In this document: positions 16,933 to 24,130 of the stretch, piece by piece | Position numbering within the stretch: the stretch's first letter is position 1 | Layout of the letters: each line of letters starts with the position of its first letter | Assembly: GCF_026625985.1 (NCBI RefSeq) | Contig: NZ_CP113116.1 | Coordinates: 2,604,001-2,668,000, forward strand | From: Mycobacterium sp. Aquia_213 | GTDB lineage: Bacteria; Actinomycetota; Actinomycetes; Mycobacteriales; Mycobacteriaceae | Direction of reading: 5' to 3' | Length of the DNA: 64,000 nt | Made by a program: the position numbers and the translations under genes | The notes under the pieces: generated by a model | The model's database searches: none | What the model saw: only the letters and a program-made list of their open reading frames with translations | What the model was told of the DNA's origin: nothing

Positions 16933-17087
16933 CCAATAGCGATCGGGCCACCGATATTCCGCGGTTCCGATGCGTGCGGGGAGCGGTGTTTGGAGCGGGC
17001 GATGCGATGGTCGCGGCAATTCACGCATGTCCAGGGCTGGCCGACGTAACCCGTTGCAGCTGAAGCGTCATCGGTACCGAACTAGAT

Positions 17088-17130
17088 CTGGGACCAAGGA
17101 CGGCCCAGGTAGGGCCCAATGGCCCCTCCC
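17088..17130 (+). promoter_or_regulatory. Two DosR-box-like sites at the usp-dosR-dosS promoter
   Basis: CTGGGACCAAGGACGGCCC (about 17088) and TAGGGCCCAATGGCCCCT (about 17110) are adjacent matches 80-120 bp before the USP gene that leads the dosR operon. This is the arrangement expected for autoregulation. Confidence 0.6.
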
Positions 17131-17209
17131 TAAACCGTAGCGCCTCAATAGCCTGGGATCAGGCCTCCAAAGGGGCGGCCAACCGATCTACGAATCCGAA
17201 AGCCTTGCG

Positions 17210-18067
17210 ATGAACGAGCTACCTACCTCTCGGCCAGTCGTAGTCGGTATCGACGGCTCGAAGGCGGCGATACACGCGGCGCTCTGGGCGGTCGATGAAG
17301 CGGTGAGCCGCGATGTCCCCTTGCGTCTCCTGTACGCGGTTGACCATTCTGACGCCCAGGACGCAGAAGTGAATGCCATGGCCGGCAGGCTGGCCGCCGC
17401 GGAAACCGCGATCCGGCGCGTACTCACGTCGATCGAAGGCACGGGCCCTGCGGTGAAGATCGAGACCGAGATCGCCCAAGGGGCGCCAATCGGATCGTTG
17501 ATTCGCGCGTCGGCATCAGCATCGATGGTGTGTGTGGGGGCGGTCGGACTACGCCACTTTCAAGCGGGCAGGATGGGTTCCACCGCTGCAGCTCTGGCGA
17601 TTTCAGCGCGGTGCCCCGTGGCGATTATTCGCGGCCAACATGACCACCCCGCACAGCCTCCGCATGAGATTGTCGTCGAAATAGACCATTCCGCCGAGAA
17701 CGGTGTGCTGCTGGGCGCTGCCATGGAGGAAGCGCAGCTACGCAACTCGACCGTGCACGCAGTAGTGCGCGCGCAGACGACATTGGGCGATGACGAAGAG
17801 GCGCGCGACTGCGATCGGCGCGCACGCGCTGACCTGGATCGCCGGCTGGCTCGATGGAGGCGACGCTATCCGAACCTCGCAGTCGACGCGGCGGTCATCC
17901 ATGGCGACTTTTTGGATTACCTGGCTCACAACTGCCGAACGCCGAAGTTGGCGGTCGTCAGCGCTCGGAACCATGAGCATCTCAACGAACTTTTCGGGCC
18001 GATCGGCAGTTCCATACTGCAGGGCGCCGAGTGTTCGCTGCTCATCGCCGATCACCAACATTTGTGA
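17210..18067 (+). CDS. Universal stress protein leading the dosRS operon (Rv3134c-like)
   Basis: This is a 285-residue USP. Domain 1 (PVVVGIDGSKAAIHAALWAV) has the ATP loop GAVGLRHFQAGRMGS; domain 2 lacks it (VVSARNHEHLNELFG). A USP gene directly before the response regulator reproduces the Rv3134c-devR-devS order of M. tuberculosis, where all three are co-transcribed and autoregulated. The spacing to dosR is 84 bp. The start ATG has only a weak GAAAG site. It is presumably a signalling or energy-sensing accessory of the DosRS circuit, though its biochemical role is not established. Confidence 0.88.
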   Translation: MNELPTSRPVVVGIDGSKAAIHAALWAVDEAVSRDVPLRLLYAVDHSDAQDAEVNAMAGRLAAAETAIRRVLTSIEGTGPAVKIETEIAQGAPIGSLIRASASASMVCVGAVGLRHFQAGRMGSTAAALAISARCPVAIIRGQHDHPAQPPHEIVVEIDHSAENGVLLGAAMEEAQLRNSTVHAVVRAQTTLGDDEEARDCDRRARADLDRRLARWRRRYPNLAVDAAVIHGDFLDYLAHNCRTPKLAVVSARNHEHLNELFGPIGSSILQGAECSLLIADHQHL

Positions 18068-18151
18068 AATTGGCCGACTATGCAGGGTATGGGACATTGA
18101 ATCGGGCTTGCATGATCGTTGCCATCGAAGGGTCAGCAGGAAGGACTAGCA

Positions 18152-18817
18152 ATGGTTAGGGTTTTCTTGGTCGATGACCATGAAGTCGTTCGTCGTGGCC
18201 TTGCCGATCTGCTCGCATCGGACCCTGAGCTCGAGGTTGTTGGCGATGCGGGGTCGGTGTCCGAAGCGATGGTGAGAATACCGGCATCGAATCCCGACGT
18301 CGCTGTGCTTGACGTGCGTCTTCCCGATGGCAACGGAATCGAATTGTGCCGTGATCTGTTGTCCGAACTCCCAGAGCTGCGGTGTCTGATGTTGACGTCA
18401 TTCACGTCCGATGAAGCGATGCTCGAGGCGATTTTGGCCGGCGCCAGCGGCTACGTCGTCAAAGACATCAGGGGTATGGAGCTGGCGCAGGCGATCAAGG
18501 ACGTCGGTGCCGGCAAATCGTTGCTGGATAACCGGGCGGCCGCCGCGCTGATGACAAAACTTCGCGGCGCCGCGGAGCATAATGACCCTTTGTCTGGACT
18601 GACCGAGCGTGAGCGAACTCTGCTTGGGCTCCTCAGCGAGGGATTGACCAACCGCCAGATCGCCGCCCGGATGTTCCTGGCCGAGAAAACGGTGAAGAAC
18701 TACGTATCGCGCTTGCTGGCCAAACTTGGGATGGAGCGGCGCACCCAAGCGGCGGTGTTTGCAACGAAGTTGGACCGGCGATCCAACCCGCCGGCGGCGG
18801 GAACGACGGGGGATTGA
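18152..18817 (+). CDS. dosR: Hypoxia/NO response regulator DosR (DevR)
   Basis: The 221-residue NarL/FixJ regulator is nearly collinear with M. tuberculosis DosR. The receiver has D8, D9, phosphoacceptor D54 (VLDVRLPDG), T82 and K104. The LuxR-type helix-turn-helix (LTERERTLLGLLSEGLTNRQ and EKTVKNYVSRLLAKLGMERR) recognises the DosR box. The start MVRVFLVDD follows AGGAAGGAC; an upstream in-frame ATG adds 11 unneeded residues. It activates the dormancy regulon when phosphorylated by DosS-type kinases. Its C terminus diverges (TGD end). The surrounding 31 kb carries many matching boxes, so it probably regulates most of the neighbouring genes. Confidence 0.97.
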   Translation: MVRVFLVDDHEVVRRGLADLLASDPELEVVGDAGSVSEAMVRIPASNPDVAVLDVRLPDGNGIELCRDLLSELPELRCLMLTSFTSDEAMLEAILAGASGYVVKDIRGMELAQAIKDVGAGKSLLDNRAAAALMTKLRGAAEHNDPLSGLTERERTLLGLLSEGLTNRQIAARMFLAEKTVKNYVSRLLAKLGMERRTQAAVFATKLDRRSNPPAAGTTGD

Positions 18818-18837
18818 CCAGCCATCGTCGTCTGCGA

Positions 18838-19031
18838 TGGGTTTGCTGATGACATCGCCGGCGAGCGGTGCCGGGCCGCCGACCTCTGTGCTATTGGGGT
18901 CCGGCCGAACAGGGACTAAGCTGGCGACGGGCATCTTCGCGTTGCTCACCATCGGACTTGTCGCTATGCGCAACACGCGCAGGTTGCCGCGGGGCCAAAG
19001 TTCTGGAGGTATCTGGTCGGGTGGCCAGTGA
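18838..19031 (+). CDS. Possible small membrane protein between dosR and dosS
   Basis: A 64-codon frame fills the 200-bp gap between dosR and dosS. Its stop overlaps the dosS GTG start (GTGGCCAGTGA), as in coupled genes. It contains one hydrophobic segment (LATGIFALLTIGLVAM) followed by basic residues, the pattern of a single-pass small protein. Third-position GC is about 70 percent. No convincing ribosome-binding site precedes the ATG at 18838; an inner ATG lies four codons on. It could instead be leader sequence. Confidence 0.35.
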
Positions 19032-20733
19032 CGAAAGCGGCTCGGCTTTTGCCGGACTGGGCCAGCGCGGTTTGGTAAGCAGGATGCACGAGCAACTCGA
19101 TGAGTTGCTCGCGGCGCGCGACCAAATGGAGCTGTTGCTGCGCGTGATCCTCGAGATCGGTGCAGATCTCGATCTGGATGCAACGCTGCGTCGGATCGTC
19201 CTCGCCGCCAGGAAATTGACCTTTGCCCCGTACGGCGCACTTGCGGTACGTGATGCCGACGGCGTCCTGGTCGCATTTGTCCACGAAGGAATCGATGCGG
19301 ACGCGGCGCGGCAAATCGGCCCCTTGCCGGTTGGCAAAGGAGTCCTCAGTCTGTCGCTCCTGGATACGCCGGCGTTGCGTTTAGAGGATCTGACCAAGCA
19401 CCCGGCTTCGGTCGGGTTCCCCGAGCACCATCCTCCGATGCGGGCATTTCTTGGCGTGCCGATCTCTATTCGGGGAAGGGTATTCGGCAACCTGTATCTG
19501 ACTCACGATGAGCCGGGTCGGCTGTTCTCTGAATCCGACGAAGTTGCCGCTCGCGCTTTGGCGCTGGCCGCCGCGGTCGCTATTGACAATGCGCAACTAT
19601 TCGAGCGCGAGCGGACCTCCGTGAAGTGGATGGACGCGAGCCGGGAAATCACGACCGCGCTACTGTCTGTGGGCGAACCGAACCAGGCCCCTTTGCATTT
19701 GATCGCCGAACGCGCGCGCGCGATAACCGAAGCCGAACAGGCCATTGTGCTTGTTCCGGTCGACGCTGACCTACCCGTTGACGAAATCGACACGCTGGTT
19801 GTGTCGGCGGCTGTGGGGCTGAATGCCTCCGAGGTTATCGGCCAACGGATCCCGGTGGATAGCTCCAGCAGCGGCGGCGTTTTCCGCTCTGGCATGCCGA
19901 TGATCACCGAGGCGTTGAGCTACCCGATTCAGGCGTTCACCGATGTCGGGCAACGTAGCGCGATCTTGATGCCGTTGCGGGCCAACGACGAAGTCGCTGG
20001 AGTGATCGCCGTCGCCCGCAGCGCAGACCGGCCGCCATTCGATGACAGCTACCTCGATCTGGTGAGTGATTTCGCCACCCACGCTGCGATAGCACTCATG
20101 CTCGCGTCGGGCCGCGAGCATGCGCGGCAGCTGACGCTTGTGGCCGAACGTGAGCGCATCGCGCACGATTTGCACGACCATGTCATCCAAAGGCTGTTTG
20201 CCGCAGGCATGGATCTGCAGGGCACGGTTGCCCGGGTACGCTCGCCCGAGGTTGCCGACCGGCTGAACCGCACGCTAGATGATCTCCAAACCATCATCGA
20301 GGAGATCCGCACCACCATTTTCCAGCTGAGATCTCCATCAGAAAATGGCGACGGCTTCCGGAATCGGATTCAACGAGTTGTTGCCGACCTGACCGAAAAT
20401 CGCGACATTGTCACCACAGTGCGCATGCGGGGGCCGATGACCGCCGTTGGCGGCGAACTTGCCGAGCACGCCGAAGCGGTTGCCGCGGAAGCCATCAGTA
20501 ACGCCGTTCGCCACTCCGGTGCGTCACGACTCACGGTCGAGGTCAGCGTTGCCGACATGTTGACTGTCGACATTATTGATAACGGCTGCGGCATGCCCAT
20601 CGACAACCCGCGACGCAGCGGCTTAGCCAATATGGTCTACCGCGCTGAACAGGTCGGCGGCCGGTGTGAGGTCACCAATCCACCGGAGGGCGGTACCCGG
20701 GTTCACTGGACCGCTCCGCTGATCGATCACTGA
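19021..20733 (+). CDS. dosS: Haem-based hypoxia/NO sensor histidine kinase DosS/DosT type
   Basis: The 570-residue product has the DosS/DosT layout: GAF-A (about 45-195), GAF-B (about 215-360), then HisKA_3 and HATPase. GAF-A keeps the proximal haem ligand as H137 (PEHHPPMRAFLGVP) and the distal tyrosine as Y159 (FGNLYLT). The residue corresponding to M. tuberculosis DosS E87 and DosT G85, which governs gas access, is A75 (YGALAV). The phosphoacceptor is H385 (AHDLHDHVIQRLF). ATP-lid motifs are NAVRHSGAS and DNGCGMP. The GTG start follows GGAGG by 11 bases, a long spacing; the N terminus is about 12 residues shorter than DosS. Confidence 0.95.
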   Translation: MASDESGSAFAGLGQRGLVSRMHEQLDELLAARDQMELLLRVILEIGADLDLDATLRRIVLAARKLTFAPYGALAVRDADGVLVAFVHEGIDADAARQIGPLPVGKGVLSLSLLDTPALRLEDLTKHPASVGFPEHHPPMRAFLGVPISIRGRVFGNLYLTHDEPGRLFSESDEVAARALALAAAVAIDNAQLFERERTSVKWMDASREITTALLSVGEPNQAPLHLIAERARAITEAEQAIVLVPVDADLPVDEIDTLVVSAAVGLNASEVIGQRIPVDSSSSGGVFRSGMPMITEALSYPIQAFTDVGQRSAILMPLRANDEVAGVIAVARSADRPPFDDSYLDLVSDFATHAAIALMLASGREHARQLTLVAERERIAHDLHDHVIQRLFAAGMDLQGTVARVRSPEVADRLNRTLDDLQTIIEEIRTTIFQLRSPSENGDGFRNRIQRVVADLTENRDIVTTVRMRGPMTAVGGELAEHAEAVAAEAISNAVRHSGASRLTVEVSVADMLTVDIIDNGCGMPIDNPRRSGLANMVYRAEQVGGRCEVTNPPEGGTRVHWTAPLIDH

Positions 20734-20827
20734 CAACGGAGTTCACGGGACGACGGCGCAGGCTCACGGATCGCCAAACCTGTTACCCCGCTTCTATCGA
20801 GCGACGCTGAGGCACTCGCGCCCGGTG

Positions 20828-20844
20828 TACGGGACTAATGCCGC
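20828..20844 (+). promoter_or_regulatory. DosR-box-like site before GNAT gene
   Basis: TACGGGACTAATGCCGC matches GGGACTAATGCC, about 115 bp before the GNAT start and downstream of dosS. Confidence 0.5.
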
Positions 20845-20956
20845 CGGGCGGGAGCCTAACGGCCCTGCCAGACCTGGCCGGCCACCAATAACGTCAGGTG
20901 CATATTGATAGATGCGGCCGCAGCAGACCGCGCAGTAGGGGTTCGAGGTGAAAACC

Positions 20957-21514
20957 ATGGTCGATCGACTGGTGGAATTCGCGGCTACTGCGCAGCTACT
21001 CGACGGACGGCTCATATCGTTGCGTCGCCTGAACGCCGACGACACCACGGCCGCTTTGGCGCTCCACCAACACCTCAGCGACTTCGATCGGTACTTCCGC
21101 TTCTTCACGCTGAACCAAATTGATCTCGACAAACTCGTTGGCAAGATGACCGAGCCCGCACCAGGGCAGTACGCCTTGGGCGCATTCGACGGTGAGCGGC
21201 TGCTCGGTGTCGCACATTACAAGGTCGTGGGTAACGACCCGAAAGTTGCTGAAATCGCGGTAGTCGTCGCTCATGAAGATCATTCAGTTGGCGTGGGAAC
21301 GGCCTTGCTCAAACGTCTGGCCCAGATCGCTCGTCCTCATGGAATCTGCCGGTTTGTGGCCGACGTTCTGGGCGAGAACCATCTCATGCTCAAGGTCTTG
21401 TTCGATCTCGGCTACCCGTGCGAGCCAATAGGTTACGGATCGGTCCGCCACGTGGAGATCGAGCTACCTGATTTTGTTGCCGAGATGCCAACAGCTGCCA
21501 AAAGTGTTCCATAG
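20957..21514 (+). CDS. Stand-alone Pat/AcuA-type GNAT acetyltransferase
   Basis: The 185-residue single-domain protein resembles the GNAT domain found in Pat-type protein acetyltransferases: SLRRLNADDTTAALALHQHL, DRYFRFFTLNQIDLDKL, then AEIAVVVAHEDHSVGVGTAL with the acetyl-CoA loop, and CRFVADVLGENHLMLKVLFD. The usual Q/R of the Q-x-x-G-x-G motif is His here, so activity should be tested. The ATG has GAGGTG six bases upstream. A second lysine-acetylase-like gene near the Pat-like fragment and USP genes suggests stress-protein acetylation, which is inference. Confidence 0.8.
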   Translation: MVDRLVEFAATAQLLDGRLISLRRLNADDTTAALALHQHLSDFDRYFRFFTLNQIDLDKLVGKMTEPAPGQYALGAFDGERLLGVAHYKVVGNDPKVAEIAVVVAHEDHSVGVGTALLKRLAQIARPHGICRFVADVLGENHLMLKVLFDLGYPCEPIGYGSVRHVEIELPDFVAEMPTAAKSVP

Positions 21515-21528
21515 CAAGGAGTGACAAA

Positions 21529-21642
21529 ATGCCGGCGACCTCAAGCTCAGTCGGCAACAGTCCCGGTGACTGTCGTCCGTCGAAGCTAGCGCGCAGAGGT
21601 CGACGCTCTTACGCGGAAAGGGACTTTGGTCCTTTCCTTTGA
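21529..21642 (+). CDS. Possible 37-residue ORF with strong RBS before fdxA
   Basis: Fifteen bases after the GNAT stop, AAGGAG followed by GTGACAAAATG gives an excellent initiation site. The frame encodes 37 residues (MPATSSSVGNSPGDCRPSKL...) and ends inside the fdxA DosR-like box. It may be a real micropeptide, the stub of a truncated gene or a chance ORF. No family is recognised. Confidence 0.35.
   Translation: MPATSSSVGNSPGDCRPSKLARRGRRSYAERDFGPFL
21616..21635 (+). promoter_or_regulatory. DosR-box-like site before fdxA (strong)
   Basis: GAAAGGGACTTTGGTCCTTT is a near-perfect palindrome with the GGGACTTTGGTCC core. It is about 60-80 bp before the fdxA ATG, the expected place for a DosR-activated promoter. 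Confidence 0.7.
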
Positions 21643-21694
21643 GGGCGTTGGGCTGACGTGTCTCTCGCCGTGTCTTGGCTAGCCTCATGATTTT

Positions 21695-22051
21695 ATGACC
21701 TACGTGATCGGTGCTTCTTGTGTGGATGTGAAGGACAAGTCCTGTGTTCAGGAGTGCCCCGTCGACTGCATCTATGAGGGCGCGCGAACGATGTACATCA
21801 ATCCCGATGAGTGCGTGGACTGCGGCGCTTGCAAGTCGATTTGCCGCCTCGACGCGATTTACTGGGAAGGAGATCTGCCCGATGACCAGGCACAGCACTT
21901 GGACGACAACGCTGCCTTCTTCAGCCAGGTACTCCCAGGACGGAATTGCCCACTGGGCTCGCCGGGTGGCGCCGCCGAATTAGGTCCGGTCGGTGTCGAC
22001 ACGCCGTTGGTCGCTGCCTTGCCTCCCTCGACCGTCGGTAAGCACCCGTAA
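21695..22051 (+). CDS. fdxA: 7Fe ferredoxin FdxA
   Basis: The 118-residue protein closely matches mycobacterial FdxA (Rv2007c), a DosR-regulon ferredoxin. Cysteines are at 9, 17, 21, 25, 40, 43, 46 and 50. By analogy with the Azotobacter 7Fe ferredoxin, C9/C17/C50 would hold the [3Fe-4S] cluster and C21/C40/C43/C46 the [4Fe-4S] cluster, leaving C25 free. The C-terminal extension (AAFFSQVLPGRNCPLGSPGG) is family-typical. It probably carries electrons to P450 or other redox enzymes in hypoxia. It converges on a USP gene with 11 bp between stops. Confidence 0.95.
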   Translation: MTYVIGASCVDVKDKSCVQECPVDCIYEGARTMYINPDECVDCGACKSICRLDAIYWEGDLPDDQAQHLDDNAAFFSQVLPGRNCPLGSPGGAAELGPVGVDTPLVAALPPSTVGKHP

Positions 22052-22062
22052 CGACTGTTCGT

Positions 22063-22875
22063 CTAGCGCACGACGAGAACCGAGCGTCCGGCGTGCCCGA
22101 AATGGGGGTTGATCGGACCCACCACGCGGGCGACTTTGTCGGCGTCCGAGCTGTCGACCACCGCAAGCTGAACCGATTCCTGCGTGTTTGTGAGGAATTC
22201 GGCGGCTCCACCTCGTGCGGCCGCCGGACGGACGTGCACCTCGCGATACTCAGCTGCCCAGCGGCCAAGGCGATGTTCGAGCTGCTGGTACGGAATTTCG
22301 CCCAGGCCCCAACGCCAAACTCCCAGCGCCAAAATTGGAGCACCGCGAAGCCGCGCTTCCCTGAATCCGTGCTCGAGTACGGCGTCGTTGTCCGGTGATT
22401 CGTCGACAACGACTGCGATCGACCCGGAACCCGACTCGTCGGCGCCACGGTTGTGGCGAATGATCGCCACCGGGCACTGGGCCTTCTGCGCAACCGCGTC
22501 GGCGGTCGAGCCGAGAACCCTGCGGGCGATCTGCCCGATCCCAATGGACCCTATGCAAATCATTGCTGCGTGGCGTGATTCGCCGATCAGAGCGTCTGCG
22601 GGCGATCCGTGCACGAGGTCGGTTTCAATTTTGACGTGTTCACTGATCGCATGCAGCGCAGCGCAGGCGGCGCGAAGCGCTGTTTCGCCGTACTCGATAT
22701 CCAGACTCTCATCACCTGCGGCTCCATCTGCCTGTCGTTCGGGGATTGCGTGGATCAGGCGCAGCGGCACATCGCGGCTAATTGCTTCGGCAACTGCCCA
22801 TTTGGCCGCGTTGATCGCTGCGTCGGAGCCGTCGACACCCACAACAACCCGTTGTGGCGATTGCGGATGGTTCAT
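22063..22875 (-). CDS. Universal stress protein, single-ATP-site tandem type
   Basis: The 270-residue USP starts MNHPQSPQRVVVGVDGSDAA with GGAGG seven bases upstream. The domain 1 loop is GSIGIGQIARRVLGS; domain 2 is degenerate (VVDSSDADKVARVVG). It is most like the Rv2624c-type copy at the left of the island: both end with NPHFGHAGRSVLVVR-like or HPLFHHPECSVLVVR-like tails. It is divergent from a tandem pair of two-ATP-site USPs across a 272-bp region with DosR-like sites. Confidence 0.9.
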   Translation of the reverse strand: MNHPQSPQRVVVGVDGSDAAINAAKWAVAEAISRDVPLRLIHAIPERQADGAAGDESLDIEYGETALRAACAALHAISEHVKIETDLVHGSPADALIGESRHAAMICIGSIGIGQIARRVLGSTADAVAQKAQCPVAIIRHNRGADESGSGSIAVVVDESPDNDAVLEHGFREARLRGAPILALGVWRWGLGEIPYQQLEHRLGRWAAEYREVHVRPAAARGGAAEFLTNTQESVQLAVVDSSDADKVARVVGPINPHFGHAGRSVLVVR

Positions 22876-22954
22876 TGCATCCTCCGATTGAGAGCCGTGT
22901 TAGCGGGATATCCCGCGCTCAATTGGAAACGCTATTCGGCGGTGGGACCCCTCA

Positions 22955-22974
22955 GCAGGGCCGTTGGGCCCCCC
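22955..22974. promoter_or_regulatory. DosR-box-like site, leftward usp promoter
   Basis: CAGGGCCGTTGGGCCCCCCT contains GGGCCGTTGGGCCC, a moderate match about 80-100 bp before the minus-strand USP start. Confidence 0.45.
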
Positions 22975-23076
22975 TTCCGTGGCGATGGTCACCCGCCGGG
23001 TCCGTGCACGCAGGGGAGACGCTATGTCCGAGAGGTCAACCAAGGGTCAGCCGATGAAGGCCTCCCGACCATGGGG

Positions 23077-23096
23077 TTGGGGACGAAAGTCTCATG
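23077..23096 (+). promoter_or_regulatory. DosR-box-like site, rightward usp promoter (strong)
   Basis: TTGGGGACGAAAGTCTCATG keeps TTGGGGAC-NNAAGTC of the 20-bp consensus and is about 52-71 bp before the first two-site USP gene. Confidence 0.65.
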
Positions 23097-23147
23097 ACTG
23101 ACCGGCTGTTGGGTCCGTAGCGTTCTAAGTGACTGAGGGAGAACGAA

Positions 23148-24035
23148 ATGGCGGCATCCGAGAAGCGTTATGGCATCGTCGTTGGGGTCGATGGGTCGGC
23201 CGCCTCGAATTTCGCCGTCTGCTGGGCCGCACGCGATGCGGCGATGCGACGTATTCCACTGACCTTGGTTCACATGGTGAACCCGGCTCTGCCGGTGTGG
23301 CCGCAGATGGACGTTGTAGCCGACACATTGACATGGCAGGACGACTACGGCCGTCGCGCTCTCGAAGAAGCGGCCAAGATCGCCCAAGACGCTGCGAAGG
23401 CCTACTGCCGCATCAGAATCGTGTGCGAGCTGAGGCACGAATCCCCTGTCCGGGCGTTGATCGGACTGTCCGAGCAGGCAGAGATGGTCGTCGTGGGCAG
23501 CAATGGGCGCGGTGCGGTCGCGCGGGCGTTGCTTGGTTCGGTCAGCTCCGGTGTTGTGCGAGGTGCACGCTGCCCGGTCGCAATCATTCGTGACGAAGAC
23601 CCATTGATGCCTGATCCACTACACGCTCCGGTGCTGGTGGGGATCGATGGCTCACCGGCCTCGGAGCTTGCGACCGCCATTGCGTTCGACGAAGCGTCGC
23701 GTCGCGGGGTCGAACTGAAAGCGGTGCACGCATGGAGCGACACCGCGCTGTTCGAACTGCCCAGGGCTGATTGGTCGGCGGCCAGGTCCGAAGCCGAGCG
23801 GGATCTTTCTGAACGCCTTGCGGGCTGGCAAGAACGGTACCCGGATGTCGCGGTGCATCGACTCGTCATCCACGACCAGCCGGCGCGGCAGCTGATCGAG
23901 CAGTCGGAATCGGCCCAGCTGTTGGTCGTGGGCAGCCACGGCCGAGGCGGTCTGAGCGGCGTCCTGCTCGGATCGGTCAGTAACGCGGTCGTTCACGCGG
24001 TCCGTATGCCGGTGATCGTCGCGCGGCCGTCCTAG
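23148..24035 (+). CDS. Universal stress protein, two-ATP-site tandem type (Rv2623/Rv2005c-like)
   Basis: The 295-residue USP has two complete domains, each with the nucleotide loop: GSNGRGAVARALLGS in domain 1 and GSHGRGGLSGVLLGS in domain 2. It is of the Rv2623 class, which binds ATP and limits growth in M. tuberculosis. GGGAGAACGAA precedes the ATG. A close tandem copy follows 95 bp downstream, and the pseudogene near 5 kb is the same class, so this class has expanded locally. It is probably strongly induced through the upstream box. Confidence 0.92.
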   Translation: MAASEKRYGIVVGVDGSAASNFAVCWAARDAAMRRIPLTLVHMVNPALPVWPQMDVVADTLTWQDDYGRRALEEAAKIAQDAAKAYCRIRIVCELRHESPVRALIGLSEQAEMVVVGSNGRGAVARALLGSVSSGVVRGARCPVAIIRDEDPLMPDPLHAPVLVGIDGSPASELATAIAFDEASRRGVELKAVHAWSDTALFELPRADWSAARSEAERDLSERLAGWQERYPDVAVHRLVIHDQPARQLIEQSESAQLLVVGSHGRGGLSGVLLGSVSNAVVHAVRMPVIVARPS

Positions 24036-24061
24036 GCCGCCCAGGTCGCAGGACTATGGGG

Positions 24062-24080
24062 TAGCTACTAAAGCCTCATG
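24062..24080 (+). promoter_or_regulatory. Degenerate copy of the upstream DosR-like promoter
   Basis: TAGCTACTAAAGCCTCATG aligns with TTGGGGACGAAAGTCTCATG before the first copy and keeps the same distance to the ATG. The GGGAC half has decayed. The following leader (tagcgtt...atgactgaaggagaac) is also duplicated. Confidence 0.4.
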
Positions 24081-24130
24081 ATCGACGACTGTTCCCGCAG
24101 TAGCGTTTTCAATGACTGAAGGAGAACCAA

